Assembly (NCBI GenBank): GCA_023134755.1
Contig: JAGLUM010000276.1
Span: forward strand, 1 to 7,199
From: Fidelibacterota bacterium
GTDB lineage: Bacteria; Fidelibacterota; Fidelibacteria; Fidelibacterales; Fidelibacteraceae
DNA length: 7,199 nucleotides
Direction of reading: 5' to 3'
Shown: positions 1 through 6,551 of the stretch, one piece after another
How the letters are laid out: each line of letters opens with the position of its first letter
How positions within the stretch are numbered: position 1 is the first letter of the stretch
Translations under genes and position numbers: made by a program
Notes under the pieces: generated by a model
Seen by the model: the letters and a program-made list of their open reading frames with translations, nothing else
The model's database searches: none
What the model was told of the DNA's origin: nothing

Positions 1-705
1 TTTTATAGTGGACAACTTGCTGTGATCGATCAGGAGATATGTACGAATTGCGGGAAATGTACAGAAATTTGCAGGTACAATGCAATTCCTTTTATAAAGG
101 GACAATATATTGTAAAATCGCTTGATTGCGAAGGTTGTGGATATTGTGCAAGAATTTGTCCGGTAGATGCCATTACAAATATTGATAATAATGTTGGGCA
201 GTGGCTTGAATCAAAAATCAAAACCGGTACAAAGATGGTTCACGCCAGGATGAAAATTGGCGCTGAAAATTCCGGTAAATTGGTGGCAAAAGTGAAACGA
301 GAAGCAAAACGGATTGCAGAAGAAGAAAACAAACAACTTGTTCTTGTTGACGGTTCTCCGGGAATTGGCTGTCCTGTGGTTTCCTCTCTTTCCGGGGCTA
401 ATTATGTTGTATTAGTTACAGAACCAACCGTTTCGGGATTGCATGATTTGAAACGTGTTTATGAACTTGTTGAAAAATTTAAAATAAAAGCAGGCTGTAT
501 TATAAATAAAGCAGATTTGAATAAGAGCAAAGCTAATGATATTATCAAATTTCTCGAAAAAAACAATATCGATCATCTTACAAATATACCCTATGATGAA
601 ACTTTTACTAAAGCTATGACAGCAGGAAAAACTATCGTAGAATTCGGTGATAGTGAAATAAAGGAAATATTAGAAAAAAGTTGGCAACAAATTCTTAAAA
701 TTTAA
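1..705 (+). CDS. MinD-superfamily P-loop ATPase with inserted ferredoxin domain (5' truncated by window edge)
   Basis: The reading frame is open to base 1, so the N-terminus with the Walker A loop lies outside the window; a GTG at 22 is only an internal codon. The 234 visible residues begin just before a two-cluster ferredoxin insert: CTNCGKCTEIC, then CEGCGYCARICP, each able to bind a [4Fe-4S] cluster. The second half is MinD-like: a hydrophobic strand ending in LVDGSPGIGCPV (Walker B region), then LVTEPTVSGLHDLKR and the INKADLN segment expected for the base-binding loop of this fold. The layout matches the family described as MinD P-loop ATPases containing an inserted ferredoxin domain (COG1149 type, normally about 280-290 residues). 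Members are cytoplasmic and related to Mrp/NBP35 ATPases, so a role in Fe-S or metal-cofactor handling is usually inferred, but no reaction is established. It heads the visible part of an operon with two NifX-like genes 44 bp downstream. Confidence 0.93.
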   Translation, partial: FYSGQLAVIDQEICTNCGKCTEICRYNAIPFIKGQYIVKSLDCEGCGYCARICPVDAITNIDNNVGQWLESKIKTGTKMVHARMKIGAENSGKLVAKVKREAKRIAEEENKQLVLVDGSPGIGCPVVSSLSGANYVVLVTEPTVSGLHDLKRVYELVEKFKIKAGCIINKADLNKSKANDIIKFLEKNNIDHLTNIPYDETFTKAMTAGKTIVEFGDSEIKEILEKSWQQILKI

Positions 706-749
706 TAGAAAATCAACCATAAATAATAGAAACAAAAAGGAAACTAAAA

Positions 750-1088
750 ATGAAAATTGCATTTACAACAAAAGGAACAAATTGGGAGTCTAAAATGGAC
801 CCAAGATTTGGCAGAACAGAATATTTTATAATTTTTGATGATGAAAAAAATGAAACAAAAATTATTGATAACACAGAGATCATAAACGAAGCACATGGAG
901 CCGGTCCCAAAACAGCACAAAAACTTTTTGAAGAAAAAGCAAATATATTAATTACCGGTAATGGTCCCGGTGGAAATGCAGGATCTGTTCTGGAAAAAGC
1001 CAAGATTGAAATTTATGTCGGTGCCGGAGAGATGACAGTGAAAGAAGCTTACGAAGCTTACAAAAAAGGCAAATTGAAAAAATTCTAA
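750..1088 (+). CDS. NifX/NifB-C-terminal family protein (dinitrogenase Fe-Mo cofactor-binding fold), DPRFGR subtype
   Basis: A complete 112-residue protein consisting of a single domain of the dinitrogenase iron-molybdenum cofactor biosynthesis family (PF02579 type, normally 90-120 residues). It opens with a beta strand (MKIAFTTKG), then the family hallmark DPRFGR (about residues 17-22) followed by a hydrophobic strand. Later come HGAG (about 49-52) and a glycine-rich TGNGPGGNA loop (about 69-77), before a lysine-rich C-terminus. It has no cysteine, unlike its downstream neighbour, so any metal cofactor would be held by other residues. The start is supported by AAGGA at 737-741, 8 bases before the ATG. 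It lies between the ferredoxin-ATPase and a second family member in the same operon. In nitrogen fixers such proteins bind FeMo-co precursors; stand-alone copies occur widely in anaerobes without nitrogenase and have no settled function. Confidence 0.9.
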   Translation: MKIAFTTKGTNWESKMDPRFGRTEYFIIFDDEKNETKIIDNTEIINEAHGAGPKTAQKLFEEKANILITGNGPGGNAGSVLEKAKIEIYVGAGEMTVKEAYEAYKKGKLKKF

Positions 1089-1119
1089 TTTTTTAAAAAT
1101 AAAACAGGAATATAAAAAT

Positions 1120-1455
1120 ATGATTATTGCAATTCCAATTGCACAAGGCAGTTTTTCACAACATTTTGGTCATTGTGAAACCTTCCGTCTTTTTCATACG
1201 GATAAAGAAAAAAACATTATAAAAGTAAAAGATAAAACACCACCGCCGCACGAGCCCGGTGTTTTCCCCAAATGGTTATCCGAAGAAAAAGCCGATGTTA
1301 TTATTACCGGTGGAATGGGGATGCATGCAAAGCAATTATTTGCCTCCTACGGTATCGAAGTGATTAGCGGAGCATCTTCCGGAGACCCTGAAACGATTGT
1401 TAAAAATTGGCTGAATGGAACGCTGATATCCGGCGGTAATATCTGCGACCATTAA
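1120..1455 (+). CDS. NifX/NifB-C-terminal family protein, HFGHCE / C-terminal CDH subtype
   Basis: A complete 111-residue single-domain protein of the same fold as the preceding gene but of a distinct subtype. After a first strand (MIIAIPIAQG) it has HFGHCE (residues 15-20), where the sibling has RFGRTE. A PPPHEPGVFPKWL motif follows (41-53), then GGMGMHA (64-70), and it ends in CDH (C109, D110, H111). The cysteines C19 and C109 together with H15, H18, H44, H69 and H111 make a credible metal or Fe-S binding set; that assignment is inference. The start is supported by AGGAA at 1106-1110, 9 bases ahead of the ATG. It is the last gene of the operon, with a strong hairpin terminator about 35 bp beyond its stop. 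Partnership with the ferredoxin-ATPase is likely from position, but the cofactor is unknown and nothing here shows nitrogen fixation. Confidence 0.92.
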   Translation: MIIAIPIAQGSFSQHFGHCETFRLFHTDKEKNIIKVKDKTPPPHEPGVFPKWLSEEKADVIITGGMGMHAKQLFASYGIEVISGASSGDPETIVKNWLNGTLISGGNICDH

Positions 1456-1488
1456 AAACAATTTACAGAATTATTTTAATCAGAAATG

Positions 1489-1516
1489 AAACACCCCGCC
1501 TTTTGGCGGGGTGTTT
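1489..1516 (+). terminator. Rho-independent terminator of the ATPase-NifX operon
   Basis: A perfect 12-bp inverted repeat (AAACACCCCGCC / GGCGGGGTGTTT) encloses a TTTT loop, and the top strand continues as a T-rich tail (T run 1514-1518). It starts 33 bp after the stop codon of the last NifX-like gene and is much more GC-rich than its surroundings. The opposite strand leaves the hairpin as GTTTCATTTC, moderately T-rich, so it may also stop the tRNA transcript arriving from the right. Confidence 0.92.
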
Positions 1517-1519
1517 TTG

Positions 1520-1591
1520 TATCCCGTAGGGGAGTTGAACCCCTGTTGCAGGAATGAAAATCCTGAGTCCTAACCACTGAACGAACGGGAC
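1520..1591 (-). tRNA. tRNA-Glu (anticodon UUC)
   Basis: The reverse strand folds into a complete cloverleaf. The acceptor stem is GTCCCGT with ACGGGAT, with a G1-U72 wobble at the tip. The D stem is GTTC/GGAC with loop AGTGGTTA. The anticodon stem is CAGGA/TCCTG around loop TTTTCAT, giving anticodon TTC for glutamate. The variable loop is CAAC, and the T arm is AGGGG-TTCAACT-CCCCT. The discriminator is A (complement of base 1520). The next bases are CAA, so CCA is not encoded and must be added after transcription. The gene is read towards the left, converging with the NifX operon, and its mature 3' end lies only 3 bases from the terminator hairpin. Confidence 0.96.
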
Positions 1592-1608
1592 ATATATCAA
1601 AGCGAGAA

Positions 1609-1637
1609 ATAATAAAATGTTTTGCAATGAGAGGCAA
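1609..1637 (-). promoter_or_regulatory. Promoter of tRNA-Glu
   Basis: On the reverse strand there is a -35 box TTGCCT (complement of 1632-1637), a spacer of exactly 17 bases, and a -10 box TATTAT (complement of 1609-1614). The expected transcription start, around 1602, gives a 5' leader of about 10 bases before the tRNA. The segment after the -10 box (TTCTCGC) is relatively GC-rich for this AT-rich region, as often seen at stable-RNA promoters. Spacing and position make this convincing, although it rests on sequence match alone. Confidence 0.7.
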
Positions 1638-2029
1638 GGATTTTTTTATATTTTTGCAGCTAAAAGAAAAATAAATTGAAACGGCTTCTGCTTGCATTGT
1701 TAGTAATAATATATTGCTTTTTTAGATGAAAAGCCAAATCAAAGCCGGCAAAACAATTTGCTCTGCCGACCGTTCAGGTTCGCCAGAATCTCATTCCGAA
1801 TATTATCTGGATAATGGATTTTTCAATAGTATAAAATACAAAAAAACCAGAATGAAAAATGTGATTGATATCATAAAAAATGATTGAAACAGATTTTTCT
1901 ATCATGCTCACAGCATATTATGATCATATAAACACATTGGGGGTTTTATTCAGGAATGAAAGATAATGCAAGAGGAATCAGGGTCCCTTTATATTATGTA
2001 AGACATTATTCCGGTATCGTATTACAGGA
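1638..2029. other. Intergenic stretch without a convincing gene
   Basis: About 390 bases between the tRNA promoter and the stop of the LolA-like gene. The longest early frame (ATG 1726, stop 1887, 53 codons) has no ribosome binding site and no recognisable motif. A second frame starting at 1956 runs into the antisense of the LolA-like gene. Small palindromes are present: ATTATC-TG-GATAAT (1802-1815), ATGCT-CAC-AGCAT (1904-1916) and TATGATCATA (1919-1928). None is followed by a T tract on either strand, so no clear terminator for the leftward operon can be named here. The stretch could be degraded sequence or a long 3' untranslated region. Confidence 0.6.
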
Positions 2030-2809
2030 TCAGGGTTTTTCTAAATATGTTAATGTAAAATACGTGTCTGGGACATTCGGATTAAATTGGACTTTATTCA
2101 TGATCATGTCAGAAGTGCGACCATTTTGCCGATTTTCTATTTTCATGTTGCTAACAATAAATGTGTGATTAAGTGCATCCATTTCCTTGTATTCAAGGAT
2201 CATCAATACCTTATGGAGTTCGTTATCAAAATCGTAGTATTCAGATTTCAGGGCAATATTGTCAGTTTTTTTCACCCATGTGATCTTACGTAAAAAACCA
2301 TATTCGTCTTCTTTAGAGGTATTGACTGGACATATCTCGATTTTCCAACAGACGGCACCGTTTATACTTTCTTCTCCTAAAATCCGATAATTAAAATCAT
2401 GAAGGTTCGGTGCAGACATATCGGCATTAGAAAATTCCGAGCCCATAAAAGATTTGCTTTTTTCACTTGATACAATCCGCCGCGATTGTCGATTGGCAGG
2501 AATATATACCCACATATCATCATCCTGATCGTCATAGTCTACGATCAACATTCCCATGCCTTTGACATCTGCCGGTTCCAAAAAACGAATAATGCGTTTT
2601 TCTATTTCTTCGCTATAACTTTTTGACGCCATTACCGTTTTCCGAATTCGCTCGCGACCCTTTGCATCCCGAATAATTAAAGTTGAAATAGCTTCCAGAC
2701 CGGACAACTTTGTTTTATCACGCGCGGCTTGCATAATATCATATGCAGTTTGCGCAGATAAAAGTTGCATACCCAGAATGCAGAAAATAAATAAATTTAT
2801 TTTTTTCAT
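2030..2809 (-). CDS. LolA-like periplasmic protein ('outer membrane lipoprotein-sorting protein' family)
   Basis: A 259-residue protein with a signal peptide: MKK, a hydrophobic core, and a predicted cut after LLSA before Q20, so the mature form is periplasmic. Residues about 75-135 carry the hallmark of the LolA-like family found beside MMPL transporters (PF17131 type): RFLEPADVKGMGML, then MWVYIPANRQSRRI, then KSFMGSEFSNADM. The rest is alternating beta strands (for example ITWVKKTDNIALKSEYY), fitting a half-barrel that could cradle acyl chains. Family annotation as lipoprotein sorting is by fold only; true LolA is shorter and works with LolCDE, which is not seen here. Its ATG overlaps the stop of the upstream transporter gene (shared ATGA, 2806-2809), and its ribosome site AAGGAG (complement of 2815-2820) lies within that gene, so translation is probably coupled. 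Inferred job: carrying a hydrophobic substrate between the pump and the outer membrane. Confidence 0.9.
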   Translation of the reverse strand: MKKINLFIFCILGMQLLSAQTAYDIMQAARDKTKLSGLEAISTLIIRDAKGRERIRKTVMASKSYSEEIEKRIIRFLEPADVKGMGMLIVDYDDQDDDMWVYIPANRQSRRIVSSEKSKSFMGSEFSNADMSAPNLHDFNYRILGEESINGAVCWKIEICPVNTSKEDEYGFLRKITWVKKTDNIALKSEYYDFDNELHKVLMILEYKEMDALNHTFIVSNMKIENRQNGRTSDMIMNKVQFNPNVPDTYFTLTYLEKP

Positions 2810-5079
2810 AATTTCTCCTTTGGTTTTAAAAATTTTGGTTTAAAAACAAGACACATTGCCGGAATAAGAACAAGTGCTCCCAGCAGACATACAGAAATGG
2901 AAATTACAACGAGAAACCCAAAATATTGAATAGGGATAAACGATGAAACAGACAGAACGGAAAACCCTACAATAACAGACCAGGCATTAAATACAATTCC
3001 CTTACCCGATCCAGCTAATGTTTTTCTAACTGCTTCTTCTGCCGTTTTTCCGCTATGATATTCATTACGGTAACGCCATAAAAAATGAATAGTATAATCA
3101 ACGCCAACACCAATCAAAACAGATGAAAGGAGAGCTGTTGCTGTGCTAAGGCTAATATGAAAATAGCCCATAAATCCAAAAAGAATACCCTCAGCAAGCA
3201 AAAGCGGTAATGAGGCAAACAATCCCGCCCAAAATGAGCGGAAAACGACCATTAACATAATGGCAATAGCAATAATCGCAAAAATAAGTGATATAACCTG
3301 ACCTTTGACAATGGCTAAATTCATTTCTGAAGTAATTAGTGCAGCACCTCCTAACAGCGTTACATTTGGATCATTCCGGGTGAGATTCTTAATATTATCT
3401 ACGACTTCTTTAATGATAAATCCGTCGCTATTGTTAATGCGAACGATCATTTGGGCATGTTGATAATCAAAATCGACCAATTGCTCAAAATCACTCGGAT
3501 CGCCGCTCATGTAATACAATTCAAGGTACTGAGCAACTGCCGGGGATGTAGGTGGAATTTGATTATAAAGGGAATCATCATTATCGTACAATCCCTTGGA
3601 AATCTCCTTTACCACATCTACCAATGAAGTAATATTACCGATATTCGGGTTTTTCAGCAACTCGTCTTGATACATTTCCATACGTTTAAGCAGATCGGGA
3701 TCTTTAATATTTCCTTCGAACATGACCGATAAGGTCTGAGCACCTCCGAAATGTTCGTTAATAATTGATGTACTGACCTTAACAGGATGTTTTTTTTTGA
3801 AAAAATTTTCCATATTTCCATCAATTTTTAAGCCAAAAATTCCGCATGCAAATGAAAGAGAAACAATAAAAGCAATAATAATAATTTTTTTAGAGTGATG
3901 AATAATACCCTTACTTAAAAAAAGAAGTACACGATCTAAAAAGAAAGCCCGGTGTTTTCCGTTCCTGATTATTTTTTTGCGTGTTTTTTTAGGCAAATAA
4001 CTTAAAAAAGCAGGAATAAATAGCAGACTTAAGGCAACGGCCCAGGCGATACCGATGGATGCTAGAATACCCAGTTGGCGTGCATGCACTATGATATGCA
4101 TTAAAAGTCCGAGAATTCCCACAATAGTTGTTGCACCGGTAATTAATATTGGGCGCTTTAAGTTGCTAAAGGACTCTATTACGAGTTCTTTTTTTGTCCA
4201 TCGGGGATGTTCTTCCAGTAGTTCATTATATTTTGCGATCATATGAATCCCATAATCATTCGCAACTGCAATGAGCATCACCGGCAATAAAATGGTAATC
4301 ATCGTGATTTTCCATCCAAACAATGGCATGAGAGCAAATGAAAGAATAATCGACATCAGTACTACACCTAAAGGAAGCATTACACCACGTAATTGCTTAA
4401 ACGAAAAATAGAGCATTCCTATCATTAAGAGAAGTCCAATGGGAAGCAGGTAAACAATATCTTTATAAATATCATTGGCAATAGCCGCTTTGATCATGGG
4501 TAAACCGCCTATGTAAACCGTTTCTCCCCCCCCGTTTTCGCCAAGAATCGTTTCAATTTTCAGAATTAATTCGTTTTGTTTAGCCTCACTTTTCGGTGTT
4601 AATAAGATGGATGTTTTGGTAAAATCATCCGAAACGACAATATCGCGAATAAGTGTGTTAGCCCGAAGATCTGCACGCAGCATTTCCCACTCTTCAGGAG
4701 TTTTTGGAATACGCTTAATAGCAGGATCCACGATCATTATCCCATCATCGTTTTTTATCTGTTTCAAGGTATACAGTGAGGTGACACGTTCAATTTCACT
4801 CCTGCGCTGAAAAGTACGGGTCAGTTTTTTTACACGTGTAAGTGTTTCTGTATTTAGAATATCATCCGTTTCTAAAACAACAACAATGAGATTATTATTG
4901 CCAAAAATAGATTCAATTTCTGTTGTTTGAATGCGTGACGGCATTGTTGGTGCGATCATATCGTTAATATCCGGTTCAATCTCCAATTTCATCAATCCAA
5001 AACTAAGAAATAGGGATAAAAGCAGAAAGCCGATAATGATTGGAAGCCGGTATTTGATAATAAGCTGTTCAGAACGCAT
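2806..5079 (-). CDS. MMPL/RND-superfamily transporter, 12 transmembrane helices
   Basis: A 757-residue inner-membrane protein with the duplicated RND plan. There is one helix at about 11-29, a large periplasmic loop to about 205, then five helices (207-225, 232-252, 258-278, 310-330, 337-360). The second half repeats this: a helix at 397-416, a loop to about 590, and five helices at 594-742. Helix 4 carries NDYGIH (D275, Y276) and helix 10 carries GVGVDYTIHF (D661, Y662). These D-Y pairs correspond to the proton-relay residues known in MmpL-type transporters, so proton-driven export is expected. Size and layout fit the COG1033 'predicted exporter' group, which includes HpnN-like lipid transporters, rather than tripartite drug pumps of over 1000 residues. 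The start has GGGGAG (complement of 5084-5089) 4 bases upstream. The gene begins 11 bp after the barrel gene and overlaps the LolA-like gene by 4 bp. The substrate is unknown; a lipid is a reasonable inference. A G8 run in the coding strand (4526-4533) is notable. Confidence 0.95.
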   Translation of the reverse strand: MRSEQLIIKYRLPIIIGFLLLSLFLSFGLMKLEIEPDINDMIAPTMPSRIQTTEIESIFGNNNLIVVVLETDDILNTETLTRVKKLTRTFQRRSEIERVTSLYTLKQIKNDDGIMIVDPAIKRIPKTPEEWEMLRADLRANTLIRDIVVSDDFTKTSILLTPKSEAKQNELILKIETILGENGGGETVYIGGLPMIKAAIANDIYKDIVYLLPIGLLLMIGMLYFSFKQLRGVMLPLGVVLMSIILSFALMPLFGWKITMITILLPVMLIAVANDYGIHMIAKYNELLEEHPRWTKKELVIESFSNLKRPILITGATTIVGILGLLMHIIVHARQLGILASIGIAWAVALSLLFIPAFLSYLPKKTRKKIIRNGKHRAFFLDRVLLFLSKGIIHHSKKIIIIAFIVSLSFACGIFGLKIDGNMENFFKKKHPVKVSTSIINEHFGGAQTLSVMFEGNIKDPDLLKRMEMYQDELLKNPNIGNITSLVDVVKEISKGLYDNDDSLYNQIPPTSPAVAQYLELYYMSGDPSDFEQLVDFDYQHAQMIVRINNSDGFIIKEVVDNIKNLTRNDPNVTLLGGAALITSEMNLAIVKGQVISLIFAIIAIAIMLMVVFRSFWAGLFASLPLLLAEGILFGFMGYFHISLSTATALLSSVLIGVGVDYTIHFLWRYRNEYHSGKTAEEAVRKTLAGSGKGIVFNAWSVIVGFSVLSVSSFIPIQYFGFLVVISISVCLLGALVLIPAMCLVFKPKFLKPKEKL

Positions 5080-5090
5080 GGATCTCCCCG

Positions 5091-6389
5091 TTAAAATGAT
5101 AGTTTAAGTTCACAATAGTAGCCATTGTAAAGAGGCTTTAAAAGGGTGAAAAGGGTATTGTTATCACCGTGATAAATATATGCCCCAAGAGATAATTGTA
5201 AAGCATCCGCAAGATCAAGAATCAAGCGTGGGGCAATGAGATATTCTTCTGTTGTTATATTGTAGCTAAAAGGAATTTCAACTTCGAATATTTCGTGAAA
5301 CAGAGTCAACGCGGGTCGAATAAAAATACTATGCAGTATTTCATCTGTTTGCCGGAAAAACAAACGCTTGTATATATCAAGCTGGTATCCCATTAGCAGC
5401 ATTGGATTTTCGGGAGCTGTAAGTTCTATAAAATCGGAGACAAATTTTCCATTATATTCCATCAGGAACCTGAATGTGTCCCAGGAGCGGTCGAGTCCGA
5501 AGGTCCATTGTATTTCAGGATTTGGAATGTAAGGATCGTTATCTTCATTCTCAGGAAGAATATATGCGCCCTCGCATCGGAAACTCCATGCAGAGGCATT
5601 AAATGCGGCATCAAATCCAAATACCTGCTGGCGCCAGGGTTTCTGAAAGAAATTATAGCTTACCATTGTTGGAGAAAAAATTATGGTTTCCACTGAAAAT
5701 CCGGGCTGAAGCGCGTAGGCATTTAAGTATGAAAAGGCGGCATCATATTCTGATGTTAGCAGATCAAGTTTTACCGCGCCGCCGCTGTTTATAAAATAAT
5801 GATCGGGCATATCTATGCCGGTATAAATAACGCCTTGCGGTAAGTCGAACACAGATATTGGAAGTTCATTTGGCATGTATAATGGGATCCAAATTCCCTG
5901 TAATTTTACAGCAGACCCTATTTGCAGTGAAGTATTCACTAGAATATTTCCCAACCGCATATCATCGAAATCAGGCAAGATGTGAGTCATATTCCGGGGT
6001 GTAATATTATCGGTGGATGTAAATACATCTGCACGACCCCAAGCCGCAATTTGCTTTCCCAAACGCGTGGTAAGCGGTCCCAGAGAAATATCAATATAGG
6101 CTTCACGAAGATTAAAATTAACATCATGCTCACCGGAATAATAAGAATCTATAAATTGTAATTCTGCATATGCAAATCCCACATCTGCTTTTTGGGCTTT
6201 TAGCTTAAGTGTTGCCCGTGAGTAGATGTTTTTACTATATAATGAATCATTTTTAGTATCGAAATGTATGTAGCTGCGTATATCACCGCCCAGATCGCAG
6301 GCTGCCGAAGATTCCATTTGCGCGCTTTCAAAAAGTCCTTGCGCAAAAACAAGATGAATAATACAAAAGAGTAATAAAATGCGTTTCAT
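5091..6389 (-). CDS. Outer-membrane beta-barrel protein resembling the DUF1302 group
   Basis: A 432-residue protein with a clear signal peptide (MKRILLLFCIIHLVFA, likely cut before Q17). The mature part is rich in alternating polar/aromatic strands and ends in ELKLSF; a terminal phenylalanine is the usual assembly signal of outer-membrane barrels. The segment at about 105-131 (TRLGKQIAAWGRADVF, then TDNITPRN) resembles the conserved 'GrQ..nWG...' and 'inp.d' signature of DUF1302-type proteins, which are known to sit next to MMPL transporters and LolA-fold proteins in other Gram-negatives. The match is recalled from family pattern and not searched, so the family name is moderately sure while the barrel call is strong. 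It is first in a three-gene operon; the ATG is preceded by only a weak GGGA element about 9 bases upstream. Likely role: outer-membrane exit or receiving site for the substrate moved by the downstream transporter and carrier. Confidence 0.82.
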   Translation of the reverse strand: MKRILLLFCIIHLVFAQGLFESAQMESSAACDLGGDIRSYIHFDTKNDSLYSKNIYSRATLKLKAQKADVGFAYAELQFIDSYYSGEHDVNFNLREAYIDISLGPLTTRLGKQIAAWGRADVFTSTDNITPRNMTHILPDFDDMRLGNILVNTSLQIGSAVKLQGIWIPLYMPNELPISVFDLPQGVIYTGIDMPDHYFINSGGAVKLDLLTSEYDAAFSYLNAYALQPGFSVETIIFSPTMVSYNFFQKPWRQQVFGFDAAFNASAWSFRCEGAYILPENEDNDPYIPNPEIQWTFGLDRSWDTFRFLMEYNGKFVSDFIELTAPENPMLLMGYQLDIYKRLFFRQTDEILHSIFIRPALTLFHEIFEVEIPFSYNITTEEYLIAPRLILDLADALQLSLGAYIYHGDNNTLFTLLKPLYNGYYCELKLSF

Positions 6390-6401
6390 ATAATTTGTCC
6401 C

Positions 6402-6417
6402 GTAAACTCGAGCTTAC
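6402..6417. promoter_or_regulatory. Near-perfect palindrome in the 5' region of the barrel-transporter operon
   Basis: GTAAACTCGAGCTTAC is a 16-bp inverted repeat centred on CTCGAG. Only the fifth pair from each end departs from symmetry, and in RNA that pair becomes G-U on the operon strand. It lies 12 bases upstream of the barrel gene's ATG. It may be a regulator site or a leader hairpin close to the ribosome site. No confident -35/-10 pair could be placed around it. Confidence 0.35.
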
Positions 6418-6480
6418 AATAACTTAAAATTTTCAGGGAAGCGCCCAAGTTTAGCGGTTTGGACAAATAAAATGGAAAAG

Positions 6481-6507
6481 AAAAAAAAAGCGCAATGAAG
6501 TGCTTTT
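6481..6507 (-). terminator. Probable terminator after the AraC-family gene
   Basis: On the reverse strand AAAAGC pairs with GCTTTT across a 10-base loop (arms 6502-6507 and 6486-6491), and the 3' arm runs into a tract of nine Ts (complement of 6481-6489). It lies 45 bp after the stop of the AraC-family gene and before the barrel gene, so the regulator and the barrel-transporter operon are probably separate transcripts, or partly coupled by read-through. The stem is short and AT-rich, hence moderate confidence. Confidence 0.5.
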
Positions 6508-6551
6508 GCTTTTAACAAAATGAAGCATATTTTATATAAATGACTTAAAGT

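Noticed and set aside
1..1455. Nitrogen-fixation cluster
   Set aside because: NifX-like domains and MinD-ferredoxin ATPases are common in non-fixers, and no nitrogenase structural or assembly gene is visible.
1476..1697. A 73-codon - strand open frame
   Set aside because: It spans the terminator, the tRNA and its promoter; the RNA gene explains the sequence.
1726..1887. A 53-codon + strand open frame beginning MKSQIKAGKTICS
   Set aside because: There is no ribosome binding site upstream, no recognisable domain, signal peptide or helix pattern, and no operon partner. It is mentioned only within the intergenic entry.
1977..2036. Direct repeat ATCAGGGT at 1977-1984 and 2029-2036, considered as an attachment site or regulator site
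   Set aside because: Only 8 bases, two copies, and the second overlaps the stop codon of the LolA-like gene; compatible with chance, and no mobile-element gene is present.
1956..2168. A 70-codon + strand open frame
   Set aside because: More than half of it lies antisense to the well-supported LolA-like gene, its C-terminal part is just the complement of that gene, and the AGGA ahead of its ATG is too close to serve as a ribosome site.
2806..5079. Classical tripartite RND drug-efflux pump
   Set aside because: The protein is about 757 residues rather than over 1000, there is no membrane-fusion adaptor and no TolC-like gene; the D-Y motifs and LolA-like neighbour fit the MMPL exporter group instead.
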